A stretch of 64,000 bases of DNA from the NCBI GenBank assembly GCA_007258455.2, contig VDFB02252616.1, forward strand, positions 121,494,552-121,558,551. Direction: 5' to 3'. This DNA is from Sequoia sempervirens. Its lineage: Eukaryota > Streptophyta > Pinopsida > Cupressales > Cupressaceae. The notes under the pieces are model-generated. The model made no database searches. It saw only the letters and a program-made list of their open reading frames with translations, and had not been told where the DNA came from. Below, piece by piece: positions 22,832 to 35,845 of the stretch (positions are counted from its first letter, which is position 1; the number at the start of each line of letters is the position of its first letter). Both the position numbers and the translations under genes were made by a program.

Positions 22832-23640
22832 TGTCAGAAAAAGTATCCCTTTTTCCACACTTAATTTGGGAATAATTAATAATAAAATGAGCTTAATTAT
22901 GCCTTAATTTAGTGTTGTACTAATATTTTTTTCATATTCACTAAATTTTAGGGCCCAAGTTTTAATGAAATGGACTTAATTGTGCCTTATTTAGGGTGTT
23001 GTAAGGTGTACCTTTACATTTTCACACTATTATAGGGATTTATTAATTGATTGAGGTTAATTTGCTTTAATTGGCCCCTTTAATTCAAATCCAAGCCTAA
23101 TTAAAAGCAATTTCTAAGGGACAAAACCCAACATTCATAAATGACATTACACAACACTTAACTTTGGAAGATGTGTGCCCTAGGTAGGTGACCTAAGACC
23201 CATTGCCATAGGGAAAATGGGTCCGCACTTAGTCCTAGGACCCTAACTTTGCATAATTCACCTTGTTCGATGTGTGTCCTAGGTAAGTGGCGTAGGATCC
23301 ATTTGCCACATGGAAAATGGGCCCTCACTTAGACCTAGGACCCCTCTTTTGGATATGTTTTTGGCAGTATTTTAATGATTTGAAATCCATAATTCAATTT
23401 CAGCTTGTGATATTTGAATTTCGGCAATTAATGCTAAGTTATGTATAAATACAAGGCTATTTCACTTAGTTTCATCCTAAGAAACCTAGCAATTTCAAGT
23501 CTTCAAGCATTCTAGCAAGTTTATGAGATCAAGAGCATTCAAGAGAATTTTCAAGGCATTCAAAGGTAGATTTGTAGAAGATTATTCCATCTATTACCTG
23601 ATTTTAGCTTTCAACTGAAATCAGGTAACTTATTTTTTAT
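22827..23640 (+). mobile_element. Gypsy LTR (main family), 3' end lost
   Basis: Begins TGTAGTGTCAGAAAAAGTAT, then CCCTTTTTCCACACTTAATT, the same U3 start as the copy 1 LTR read on its own strand. It carries two tandem U3 hairpins (23172-23240, 23272-23340), a TATA-like ATGTATAAATACAAGG near 23440, then the shared transcribed text (TTTCATCCTAAGAAACC, CAAGAGCATTC). Similarity to the family fades after about 23640 and no CA end or primer site follows. Confidence 0.7.
23172..23340. repeat. Two nested hairpins in LTR U3
   Basis: Two units 99 bp apart. Unit 1: CCTAGG (outer), CTAAG/CTTAG (middle), GACCCATT/AATGGGTC (inner, 23197-23223). Unit 2: GTCCTAGGT/ACCTAGGAC (outer), AAGTG/CACTT (middle), CCATTT/AAATGG (inner). 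Each forms a stem of about 65 nt with small internal loops. Confidence 0.75.
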
Positions 23641-26460
23641 TCTTTTGTGTTTTCATTTAAACATTAAAAGATACATCATGATTCTGCTAGGTTCATTAAT
23701 GTGCATAAAGGAGATTGTCAAAATAGATTGCATTTATTCCAGTTTTGCAATTACATACAAATAAGAGAGAGAACCAACATGTATTGCAAATGTAATCTTT
23801 ATTGATAATCATGAGTGTATAATGTCCCTCACAAGCCAAGGGACTAGCTATTCTAATGCTTATAAAGAAAATATTATACGCCTATAGATAACAGAAAATA
23901 AATTTGCATATAAAATGAAAAGGGACCCATCATTGCCTAGTGGAATGACAAATCCTGTTGGCTTGGTCCCCAATCATCTTGATCCTTCCCATTGCTCTGC
24001 TTCCTTTGACACCATCCTCACTACTCCTCACTATTTTTTTAGAGTAATGAAAGGTCCATGATCAAAATATATGAAAAACATCCATAAACGTGTAATCAGA
24101 TGTCCATAAGCATTAAAATAGCAGCATACCATAAGTGTACAGGAAAACAAGAAAAGAGTAATCAAACACACCTATGATATATGCTTTATTTATCTAACTG
24201 GTTTGTTCCTTCTGCATATTTAGGACAAGTCTTGTTATTGTTCTGATTTAGCTAATTACAACATGTGGTGTAAATGTGGCTCCCACGAGGGTTGAGCCCA
24301 GCATGCTGCCCTTTGATGTTTTAAGAGGATTAGGAAATTGAACAACTTGATCAAATCAATGATAAACATGTTATTGATGCATTAAATCAATATGGAATCA
24401 CACTAGCTGATCAACTTTCATTATCAAATTCAAAAGATGCAGCACATAATGTGAGCTGTCAAGAAATTCACACTTCATCTTTTCACAATGAATCAATCAA
24501 TGTGTTGCCATCATGTCAAAAGGAAGGTGTATTTTGTTGGATATGTCTTTCAATCTTCTTAAGTGGATCCAAGATCCATTTTTATTAAAGAAGTAAATGA
24601 TTTCAGTGATGTATCAAGTTCAATTATAGATGCATCAATTTCAATTATGGATCTATTAAAATAATGAAGGAGATATCAAGCCATGCCTGAAATCATCATG
24701 AGTCATATGGGGTAGCAAGAAGGAACAAAGATAATCATGCATTATTGCATGAGATACAATGTCCAATTCATCTCACTTCAACCCTATTGGACAAGCACAC
24801 ATCACTTAGGATGGTGAGCTTTCAGGTCACCAACATAAGTGATATATGGCTTCGCACTAAGATTAAAGCGAGAGGATATGGTGTTAGTTGTTGCACAAGA
24901 TCAAAGGACCCAGATGATTGAGAAAGCCAAGTAACAAACCTTTGGGGAAGCAAGCAATTGTTGGGGAAATCATGGAGATGAATCTCATTTCTGAAGCCAA
25001 GGTCATGAAGACAAGTTACAAATGACAGTCCTTTCAAAGTTGGAAATGGCAGTCCCAAGCGAATGATGAGGGCAGGAAATAAGAACAAGGACAGTCATGT
25101 CTTGTTACAATAAAAGAAATGGTCCACAATGAATGCACACTACAGGACAACAAGGGAGACCTTTCTTGGACAAAGAAGAAATATCAAGCATTGTCCAAGT
25201 ACAATCAGTAAGCCATGAGAAAACAAGGGGCATGTCATCACGCTCAAATGAAGAAGCCATTTACATCAAAATATAATCATTAGGGGCAGCCACATGTCAA
25301 GGAATGGAGGATTTGAAGTACATAAGGTAGTTTGACATGCCTAATGGAAAAAGCAGTGAGATTTTAGATGACTCCCATGAGGTAGCAATGAAAGGATAGC
25401 TAAAAAGGATACAATACTAAATAATAGAGTGCATTCATATGATAACCAAGAGTAGTGAACATGGTGATCAATTGGTATTTAAAACATGCATATCTATAAT
25501 ACGCTACTAAAACATTAGTATTGAATCATGATAGTAAAATATGATGATTGCCATAAATAAAGAAGTCATTGCTAGGAGCAGGGGTTGGATTACAAAGGCA
25601 AGAATTCCTTGATAGTGACCAATGACATTGTTATGGTTCAATATAAAAGCAGTAATGCCACATATTACAGCAGCAATATCCATGAAGCAATGAACTAGAC
25701 AGATGATAAGAACACTATTATTTAAGCTAAGATAACATTCGATGGAGATAACCATGTCACATGAGAATGATCAAATCAAATTGTAAATAATATCATCAAT
25801 CTATTCACGGGAGAATCTTTATCACAATGAAAGCTTCATCAAGTACAGTGATATGCATGGGAATGCTATCAGTAGTTTCACTAAATCATGAAGAGGTGCC
25901 TCCTATTCTAATCATAGTGCATTGATCTTTGACTTGGAGAATTATTTAAATATATTTGCATTATCGCTTTTAATGAAAATCTAAGGTGTCAAGGCCATGG
26001 CATCTTATGGAAGTAGAACAGGCAAGAGTCACAATATCATATGATTAGAGCCATGACAATGTGATTGAAGTCTCTGAATTGCAAGAGGTCATAAAGTATA
26101 TTCAAGCATTATCAAGGCTCTGGCATGACCATGATAGTGAAGACAGTGAAAGAACTTTTTAAGCAAAAAGTATATCAACACCAACAATTGAAAAGATGGA
26201 AATGGTTGTTTTAACATTCTTACCAGTGATAAGAAACCATATCCTCCCATATGAGTGCTTGAGTTTCAAAATACAGAGATGTCAATGGTGTTAAAAGAAA
26301 TGTGTCATGGAGGCATTACAATGGAAAAAGAAATAGCAACATGCTCATGTCATTCATGAAATTGGAAGAAGACATTGCTATAGCTATGAAACCATGAGGT
26401 AATCCATAAAATTGAGGAGCAGTCTAGAGGGCAACCAATATCAAGATCATAATTGTGAGA
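23641..26460. other. Unclassified repetitive-looking DNA, no gene
   Basis: About 2.8 kb with only short accidental frames, dense in ATCAAG/CATGA words on the plus strand. No RT, gag, transposase or host-gene motif was recognised in six frames. It resembles non-coding retroelement interior, but that is an impression. Confidence 0.4.
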
Positions 26461-27149
26461 GACTGGTAGATAGAGGTAAATATCTTTGATAATGCTAATT
26501 ATAATACAAAATTATTTGAATTTTAATTGCAATGATAGTCAAGGGTTGTGAAAATAGTGTTTATATTCTATTATATATACAGAACCATGGTATAAGGCAT
26601 AAGTGAGTGAGGAATAGTGAGCAAGCATAAGGGGAAAGTCATACTTCACAAAGATCTCAATCCTAAAGAGCAGCCAAGAATATGACAGTGGTTTTCATAG
26701 AAGATACCATTTTACCCAACTTTCATAATCATGGTTTCAACAACCATTACTATTACCATTACCAAAAGGATTGTCAAGAAGGAGCAACAGACAGTCATTT
26801 TAAGTTGGAATTGCAGCATTCAAGACAAGAAAAGGAAATCTCTTTATCCAGACTCGATTTTTATAGTCTACATGAAGGGGCACTTTTTTCCTAATACACA
26901 AAATTTGGAATTTGAATTGAATAGTCAGATGTTTCTCAATTCTCATACCAGATCTAGGAACTTCTAGCACATAAGAACATCCAATATCTATATGAGTATG
27001 AGGAGATCGGATTAGATCATTAGAGGAATGTTTGAAAGTGGTAGTGCAAATGATGGAAAAGATGCAAAGTCTTTAAATTATACCCACACTGTGCAATGTC
27101 ATTGAATCATTTTACAACCATTTTTTCTTTGCAGGGCAACATTCTTTTT
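26461..27149 (+). other. Possible LTR promoter segment
   Basis: TTCTATTATATATACAG at about 26567 is a good TATA-like element, followed by AAGGCATAAGTGAGTGAGG and AGTGAGCAAGC, resembling an LTR transcription start. No terminal TG/CA pair could be assigned. Confidence 0.3.
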
Positions 27150-27900
27150 GTGCCAACAAATCTGAGTTTCTTCACAAGGTATATCAAAAAAACCCATTTT
27201 ATGTTTTGCATTAAATTACAACTTCAGAGGTGTTAAAGTGATATTTCATGAAGGTATTTAGAGCATATAGTAAAATGCAACCATTCCAGTTGTTTATTCA
27301 TACTAGCGGCCTGATAAAAGCCATCTTTGTTTACATTTGACAAGAACCCATCTGGGTTTTTTATGAAATTGAAAATTCAGAAATGATAAAAGAGACATCT
27401 CGGGGTTCTTTTCATAATGTACAGAAACCTAATGCATTCCTTCATGGCGGCCTGAAGAATCTGGTTCTTCTTCTCAAAATATGGTTTTTTGTCAAAAGTC
27501 AAAAAGAAACCCGTCTGGGTTTGTGTGGAAATTTCAAATACAAAAGTTTTGAAAGGGAGATTTCATATAGATTTTCATTCTACAGAGAAATACATTTTCA
27601 AAACCCTAGTCTATTATTCTTGGCCGCGGCCTGAAGACTTTTCTTTTCTTCACAAAGTATTGTTTTCTTCACAAAATCAAAAGGAAACAATTTGGGTTTG
27701 TTTGAAAATGAAAATGTAGAGGGAAAAGACAGATTTAATAGAAATCATTCTACATAAAATATCAACAAAATCTGGTAGTTCTTTCATGGCCATGGCATAA
27801 AAGAGTAAGTTTCTTCACAAATTCATAAAAACACTTGAGGTTTTTTTTTATTTAAACATTCAAATGCAGAGAGAAGAGTTGAGTGTGCTTCATTTCAACA
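27150..27900. repeat. Divergent tandem units of 140-180 bp
   Basis: Units are marked by GCGGCCTGA(A/T) at 27306, 27447 and 27625 and a decayed GGCCATGGCATA at about 27789, each followed by TTCTTCACAAA-T, AAACCC-TCTGGGTTTGT and GAAATTCAAATACA-type text. Steps are about 141, 178 and 164 bp. Confidence 0.6.
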
Positions 27901-29924
27901 ATGGAGGCTCGAAATGAGCTCTATTTACTAAAAAATCAGAAGATGGGGGTTGAAAGGAAGCTCACTTGAATAGGTTGACTATTTTTATTGAAGTATGCAA
28001 GCATTTTGTCACATATAAATCCTCCATTCAAGCTTCAAAAAGTCACTCATAGCGGCTGAAGCAAGTAGAAAACCCACACAGAGAACATAAAACAATAGAA
28101 AAATCATCAGAATATGTTCTTGGCCACGGATATTTAGCATGAAATGGCCCTCAAAGACATGAAAAGTATAGATTTTGATTCAAGAAATGCATTACCTTCT
28201 ATTTTATGTGAATTCCATCAAAGAATCAGCCAAAAAACCAGTCAAACATCATGTTTTCATGCCCTCAAAAACCCTATGGTGGCGCAATGCAACTCTTCAG
28301 AACCTTTGATGCAAAATGAAGGTGATTTTTCTTTTTTCCCCATGTTTTGTTTAGGGTTAGAAACCCTATGGTGGTCAGCCAAGGTGAATTTTGCCTTGTT
28401 TTTTAAAAAAATGCAACACATTTCATTGCTATGTGGGATTTGAAGTGAAAGTTCAAGGACTTAGGCAATTTTTCCTCATGACCATTTGAAAACCATGTGC
28501 CTTGAATTTGAAATATGCCTTCAAAACTTTGAAAATGTGCCTTCCAAAAATCATGGAGTTTCCTTATAGGCCAAACCTTTGACCCATTTTGCATATGTTT
28601 GAAATGTTGACCAAGTGATATGCTTTGAAATGCAGAAGTGGAGGTGAGTTAAATTTCATCAATGCCTTGGAGGAGATTAAGTTTGCTTGAATGCTTTCAC
28701 AAGCATTTGAAATATATCATTTAGTTTGCATTTTATCAATTGTAAGGCATTGTTTAAGTGATTTGTAAATCACTTTTATGATATTTATTTAATGCAAATG
28801 TAAATGTAATTCAAAAAGGTGGTGGGGCTTTTTTGCATTATGTTTTTGAAATGTAAAGTAATTTGTTTAAGTGATGTATTATAAATCACTTAATCAGATT
28901 ATTATTGTTTTAAATGCAAATTAGAGTCTTCTATTTTCAAAAAGCACCAAAGGTGTGGGTCAAATGGGTTGAACACATGTGTGGGAAACATGATGACTGG
29001 CAGACATGAGAGATGTGTGAGATGTTGTGTTTGACTAATTTTGGAGGAAAAGGGGCCATTTGGAGGCATTTTTGTCACATTTTAGTGTGACTATAGTCTT
29101 GGCTTGACTTTGCTTCATGTGGAGGATAGTTTGGAGTGTTTCTAGAAGGTTCTTTTTGGCCCTTTTTGCTGCATCCAACCAAAACCTTCGAGATGGACTT
29201 GTGTGAGAGGATTGGTTGATTTTTTTCTAAAGTAACTTCAATCTTTGTTATTGAAGGGAGTTCTTTCTTTCCAGCAGAGTGATAGCTTGGCTTTGGAGTT
29301 ATCTTTTTCAGCAGGAGTAGTATTGTAACTCAGATGGACTTGTAATGATAGTTCAATACTTTGAATCAATGAAATTGAAAATTTACCTTCTTATTTCATG
29401 TTTTATTGTGTGTTGTTAGTGATTGATCATATTATTGGTGAAATTTACCTTTCCTTGTAGTCTTGTCTCATGGTTAAGCACCTATTTAGTAGAAAATGCA
29501 TTGTTACAAGTTATAAGATGTGTTAGTTAAAGCAAGTGTTGTTAGTTGTGAAATTTTGTTTTCCTTCTAAGAGTTCTGCTAAAAAACCTCCTTATAAATT
29601 ACTTATGTGAAAATGCATGTGAAAATGAGTTTTGTGAACAAGGTTTTATGTCATTGTTTTGAATGTGAATAGGTTGTTTACAAGTCTTAGTCAATTTTTG
29701 GTGTATCACCATTAGTACTTTCAGTTAATGTTCATTTTCATGCATCTTTTATCCTTTTCCTCAAAAACATTAGTTTAGGTGACATCAAAAGGGGAGCCAT
29801 CCCATAATCTGGAAGTCTACTTTCACAATAGGATACCCACAACCTAAAAGTAGTCCCATGTTAGTCCAAATTTGTTGAGTGCTTTCACAACTTGGAAAAG
29901 GGGCGCAAATTTGGCCAACTAATA
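27901..29924. other. Unclassified; LTR U5-like text near 29.2-29.4 kb
   Basis: No gene. The stretch 29215-29400 (GGGAGTTCTTTCTTTCCAGC, AATACTTTGAATCAATG) has the look of the transcribed 3' half of an LTR. From 29765 to 29910 the text (CCCATAATCTGGAAGTC, CTTGGAAAAGGGGCGC) is unrelated to the Gypsy LTR that follows. Confidence 0.35.
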
Positions 29925-30138
29925 GCAGCAATCAAGATTCATTTCATCATGTCAAAGATGTATTGCATCATGCATTTTATTTGAGCTAATACGTTGATGT
30001 AGTGTTCAAGATCAATTCAATCATATCAAAGACATTATTTCACATCAAGTTTCATCATCAAGATCTACATTCATTAAGGCCACTTCATGCTAGATTGTAG
30101 ATTTATTATCCAGGGTTTTAAGTAAGGTTTCATTGTTT
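29925..30138 (+). mobile_element. Gypsy copy 2, LTR left piece
   Basis: Text TTCATTTCATCATGTCAAAG, TTGAGCTAATACGTTGATG matches the transcribed part of the family LTR (compare 63880-63960 and, on the minus strand, the copy 1 LTR). It is cut at 30138/30139 by the insertion of copy 1 and resumes at 37311. Confidence 0.65.
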
Positions 30139-30143
30139 CATCC

Positions 30144-31688
30144 TGAAACATAGTAAAATAGGGCTTCATTAAAATGGATGGATCAAAATGATGAGCCACT
30201 AATTTTCACTATGAAACATTCAATTATGAGGGTCAAAACATGCAAATAACAATCATAAATCAATCCTAACTGTTATAGAAACTATGAGGGGAGTTTTTAG
30301 AGCTTAAAATGGTGTGTACCTTGTTGCAAGAAGCATGTTTTTAGGGCACAAAGGACTCATTCGCCTTTAGTGGCCAATGGGTCCCTGTTATGGTTTCTGA
30401 AATTGAGATCTAGCTTATTTTCCTGGATGTCTGCACTCTCAAATTCTCAGTTGTTAGCTCCTAATAACCTATAACAAATTATATAGCTTCAATTCTTTGT
30501 TCTTGCACTATAAAGATCAATCTTGCAACTTGACAACTTTGGAAATTTTTCTCTAAACTTCTTCTCCACTTGATCTTTAACCTATAAATCTGCAAAAATA
30601 CACTCAAGAGAAGAAAAAATTGTTTATTGTTAGTGAATAGGGGTTTTCCTAAGTCAAACCCCTTGTAGGTAATTAAACCAAATGATGAAATAATTAAATT
30701 GAAGCAAGAACATGAAATGATGCAATGTTGATACCTTGGAAATTGTCTTGGGAGATAAATCTACAATTTAACATGAAGTGGACATGAAGAGTGTAGATCT
30801 TCATCTCAAATAGATGTGAAACAATGCTTGCAAGATGGATCTTCAATGCTACATCAACTATCTTAGCTCAACAACATGCATGAATGCACTAAACCCTTGA
30901 CATGATGAAATGATCTTGAATTTCTGCAATAAAACCTTGATAATCTACCTTGAAATGCCTTTGAAAATGCTCTTGTGAACTCTTGTGAACTCAAATTTTC
31001 TATAATGCTTCGATGCTTGGAAGTCTAGGATGAAACTATGTGAATTAACCCCATATTTATACTAAATCAAGAGAATAACCCTAAAATTCAAATAATTCAA
31101 GTCGACACCAGATCTAGAAATTAATGTTATTAAAATTTTTCTAGAATTAAATCCAAAATGGGGGTCCTCATTAAGGTATGACCCATTCGCCACCTAGGGT
31201 GAATGGGTCCTGGCACAATTTTCCAGGACCTTGCCTTCGGGGAATGAAAGTACATTAAAAACCCATGTAGAATCTGCAAAGAAAGGGGGGTCCTATAGAG
31301 GGAGGACCCATTCACCATATAGGGAAAATGGGCCCTAGCACCAATTTCTAGGACCTTGATTTTTCCCAATTAAATTTTTTGCAATTTGAATTATGGGTTT
31401 TGGGATGGATCCTCGGGAGGTGTCACAAATAAGGCTTAAATTTGAATTAAATTGGCTAATTAACCACAATTAATTAAGAGGACCCTAGATAAGTGCCAAA
31501 GTGTGTTACAACACTTTACAAGACCTAAAATAGGGTACAAATTAAGTACATTTTATTAAAAGGGGCCCAAAATCAATGTGAATGTGTTACAACACATTGC
31601 AACATTAAACCTAGGAAAAATTAGGTTAATTCAATGACAATTATTCCCAAATCAAGTAAGAAAAAGGGATGTTTTTTCCTTTACTACA
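30144..31688 (-). mobile_element. 3' LTR of Gypsy copy 1
   Basis: Read on the minus strand it begins TGTAGTAAAGGAAAAAACAT and ends CTATGTTTCA, 1545 bp. The purine tract CACTAAAGTGGGAGCAAAA lies directly before the TG. It contains the hairpins at 31180-31209 and 31304-31335 in U3 and 30353-30384 near the 3' end, and a TATA-like ATATAAATATGG near 31065. It is alignable over about 1.46 kb to the 5' LTR. Confidence 0.85.
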
Positions 31689-31884
31689 TTTTGCTCCCAC
31701 TTTAGTGAGAGGATGACCCCATGTCAAACTCACACTAAAGTAGGCATTCAAGACACTTGAGTACATGCAGCAATAACAAAGATACATAATCATACCCTAT
31801 CAAAGGCTAAGAAAAATAACGAAAAACAAAAGGATCAAGCACATTCATTTAACACGATGTGGAATGAGGTTGTTTTTCCATAAC

Positions 31885-32072
31885 ATATGCTTCTCACTCT
31901 GGGGTAGTGGAACCTCAGTTTGTCCACTAGGTGAGTTGTCCCAAAATATGTGTATGCTCACTCTAGGGTAGTGGAACCTCAATCTGTCCACTAGGTGAGT
32001 TGTCCCAAATATGTGTATGCTCACTCTAGGGTAGTGGAACCTTAGTATTTCCACTAGGTGAGGTATCCCAAT
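31885..32072. repeat. 63-64-bp tandem repeat, 3 units
   Basis: GGGTAGTGGAACCTCAGT(T) followed by a TCCACTAGGTGAG-TGTCCCAAA block recurs at 31902, 31966 and 32029. The sister element (copy 3) has a single counterpart near 59215-59275, so the array arose in copy 1's lineage or was lost in copy 3. It lies between the last coding remnant and the 3' LTR. Confidence 0.8.
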
Positions 32073-32724
32073 GAGGTGGAAAATTAGAGAATCATATTAT
32101 CCTCTCATACCATACTGAAGTTATCCTCCTGAAAACTTTGATAAGGCACCATAATGTAATGCTTTTGTAAATGTTTTTGTAAGCTTTTGTTAAAGGGGAT
32201 TTTTCTTTGTTCATGTAAGGTCTTCTTCTTAGGGAGCATTGTGCCTGATGTCTCCAAGAGAGGACAAGTCAAGGATGTCAGATCATCACTCATGGGATGC
32301 CTCATTTGCATCATGCCATGAAGGGGGATTGTACACTCTTGGAGGACATCAAACCCAATGACACCACCAAGAAAATGACACATCACAAGAAAAAGAAAAA
32401 TCATGCCATGAAATTTTGTCGAAAGATGTCATTGATGTATGCCCCCACTTTAAAGTGGTTGCTACACCATTATTGTGAATAATATCTTTAAAGTATCTAA
32501 TGTTTTTCCTAAGACATGAGAGCTTTCCTCAGAAAACCCTATGCCAAGTCAAATGTTTCCAAAATAGGCTACATCATGAAATAGAAAAGAAGGGTTGTCC
32601 CCATAAATACATAAGGGGTTTATGGATTCGGGGTCAATATGTCTTTGCTACAATTTTTTGACAGAGCATGGAACTTTCATCATTCCCCAAATACACATAG
32701 AACTGGAAGAATGCCACAAAGAGA

Positions 32725-33085
32725 GCGAAAAAAAATAAAAAGCCTTTCGGGTCAACATGGAAGAAACCTGAATGTCTCAACGCCTTCCGTCATCCCCAAA
32801 AAGGAAAAAAAAGACAAATGAAAAAGAAAAGATTTTTGGTCAACATGGAAGAGACCTAAATGTCTCAATGCCTTACATCATCCCCAAAAAGTAAAACATA
32901 ATAAAAATGAAAAAGAAAAGCTTTTGGGTCAACATGGAAGAGACCTAAATGTCTCAATGCCTTGTGTCATCCCCAAAAAGGAAAACACAAGACAAATGAA
33001 AAATAAAAGCTTTTGGGTCAACATCGAAGAGACCTAAATGTCTCAATGCCTTGCCTCATCCCCAAAAAGGAAAACACAGGACAAA
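32725..33085. repeat. 88-89-bp tandem repeat, 4 units
   Basis: GTCAACATGGAAGAGACCTA, ATGTCTCAATGCCTT and CATCCCCAAAAAGGAAAA recur with starts at 32751, 32839, 32928 and 33017. Copy 3 has one counterpart at about 58285-58372 on the opposite strand. It is located in the 3' untranslated part of Gypsy copy 1. Confidence 0.85.
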
Positions 33086-33198
33086 TTATTACAACATATA
33101 GAAGAATGTAGGTACATATAGAGGAATGCAAAAAAAGAGAGATACATCAAACGAAACAACACAGGGGATCACATTACACACATGCAATCACATAAAGA

Positions 33199-35000
33199 TA
33201 ACATGAAAATGAAAAAGACTAGTTAGGCACATGTGAGTCAACCTAAAGCAGGTCATCTGCAACCCAATCTGGGTCGGTATAAACGAAAGGAAGTCAGCTA
33301 GATAAAGGGACAAGAGCAAGTTCCAAACTAGGGGAAGCACCAGGTTCAACGCTCTTTTTAAGAGATTTATCATTTAAGCTCATAGAAGAAGAAAACAATG
33401 TATTCAACTCATCATGCACTTGTTCATCAATCTTTGCAATATCAATATCATCATCTAAATTTATCACAATGGGAGGTCGAATGACAATGTCCATGGAATG
33501 TTCTTGTTTATGTTGCGGTGAGGGTATGGAGTCATCATGCATTGCTTCAAGTAAGTTTGGATTTTGATTTTCTATGTTGTTCTTGTCTTCTTGAGTTTTT
33601 AATCTACGAGCAATAACACGTTGTCTACACCTATACTCTCTAGCACTTCGATTTCATTTCAATATATTGTCAATTTGTGTTTGTGTAAGATAAGGTTTTT
33701 CAATCATAAGTGTCTTCTCTTCCTTGGGAGGAATAGAAGAAGCAACAGTAGCTTGTTCAACCACTTTCTCTTTGACTTTGTAAACTTGTTTGACTCTAGG
33801 AGGGACAACAGGATTTTTTGTGTTATCTCATGGTCTCTTGTAGGAAATTGCAAGAGGTTTCTCTATAGTTTGTTCTTGTATGTTTGGAAGGGCTTTTGGT
33901 TTGATCATTGCTTGTCAAGGATAGGTGTTTCAGTTATAGGTTGAGGCATATTTCAAAGGGATAATTCTGCTATTTTCTTTGCCTTGAACTTTTGATATGA
34001 TTTGAAAAATAAATCCTCATGAGGCTTGATAGGTTCCATAGGCTTGGGCCAAAAGAAATCTAATGAAAAATTCCCTCAAGTCAAGGCAAGGTTAAATCCA
34101 CTATGATGCACAGTAAAGATACCATTACCAAATGGAAACTTTAGACATTTATGCACAACCGAAGGGACGACACTCATGGAGCGAAGCCATGGATAGCCTA
34201 GATTCACATGAAATTGGTCTGATTGTGGAATGATGGAAAGTGAGACAATTAGCATTTTTTATCCAACTTTTAAAGGGAGATCTATCGAGCCTATCATAAG
34301 GCAATCAAACCCATTGTGTGTTTTGATCCATGCTTTCAATTTGTCATATGTTTCTTTATATAGTTCATGCACATATAGGAATTCTTCAGTGATCACATTC
34401 TCTCCACAAATGGGATAAATCAATATCCCATTAGTGGGCTTATCATTGATTCGACCAGCTAGTAAAGAGGACCATCAGGTGCACGTTTAAGTATGTCATT
34501 TTGTGAAAAAAAAAATTCAAGAGGCTTTTTAGTTGAGCCCTTACAAGATCTATCTTTGATAAATTCTACCACAATATCCGTGGGATGTTGTTCAATAGTA
34601 TCCATATTGTCATCATCCATACCAACATTCATCACATCATTCTTAGTTTCATTAGCAATATTGACTATGGCATGGATATTATTTATGTTTTCCTTATTCT
34701 AATATGCATGAAAGAAGTGACTAAGACTATAGATAATTTGTGTTTTGTTTCCATTTTTAAGAACTTTCCTTAGATTTTGTATAATGGGAACCAATTTGAT
34801 GTCTATGCATTCACTAAGGATATGGGCTTGTAAGTTTTCAAATGTGTCATCTAGTTTTTTTAGGTTATCCTACGAGATTTGAAGGGTAGTATACAAATTA
34901 TGAGTCATGGAGGGTTGATTATCAACACTATCGGAAAGAGAGCTAGAAAACCCAAGATCCACAGCGAGTGAGATATCGTAGGATGACGTGAGCCTCAAAT
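33199..35000 (-). pseudogene. Gag/protease remnants of Gypsy copy 1
   Basis: Minus-strand order: gag N-terminus near 35000-34700 (LGFSSSLSDSVDNQP; the ATG seen in copy 2 is GTG here), then directly an NDVMNVGMDDDNMDTIEQ stretch near 34640-34590, a conserved NGILIYP..GENVITEEF..VHELY segment near 34430-34320, and an acidic C-terminal segment 33542-33294 (KIDEQVHDELNTLFSSSMSLN). Compared with copy 3, the gag core and zinc finger (about 1.3 kb) are missing between the first two parts. Several stops and frameshifts. Confidence 0.75.
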
Positions 35001-35845
35001 TTTTTCTTACAATAGTATTGTGAATAGGACACCAAGTTGTAAAGCTCATACAAGTTTTACAAACCTAGTTTGCAAACCCTAAAATAGCAAAGGGGCAATG
35101 CAACAACCTAGAATGAAATGCAATTTTCAGATTCTAAGAAATGCAATTTACTGATTACAAAATGCAATAAACTGAAAATGAAATGTTTGAATGAAATTTT
35201 GAACTTAGATAATGCACTAAAATGAAGCAATTTAAGCTATATGCAATGAATTTGATGAAACAACAAATTAGGAAACCGAAACAAGAAAGTAACAGCAACA
35301 AACAGAATCCTAAAACTAAGATTTTAATTTCTAGAAAATGCAGATCAGTAGCTAATAGGGACCCATTCGCCAGTAAGGGTGAATGGGTCTTGGTTAGGTT
35401 TTTCTAAGATGTTTATGTTGATTTCAGAGTGATTTTTAATGCCTTTTCAGATGCCAGAAGGTGCAGGTTTGACTTGATCAAAGGACTCATTCGCCAGTAA
35501 GGGCGAATGGGTCCTGGTTAGGTATTTCTAAACTATTTTTGGATGATTTTCAAGCTTTCAGTAATGTCTTTCAGTTCCAGGTCTGAGGCATTGAGTTTCA
35601 ATTTCAGATTTTCCAAAAATGCAATGTGAAAATGCAATGAAAAGATGAATACAAAGACCTAGGTTGAAATGTAATTTTGTTTTGTTTCTCAAATGCAAAT
35701 ATATGAGATTTAAACTATATGCACAATAACTGATGTTTTTTTGTATTTTTTAGATTTAGAGAGATGCAAAACAATGCAAATCTAAGCCCTAAATGAGATG
35801 CAATTTTGAATGCACTGCAAGAAACCCTAAATGATATCTAATTCA

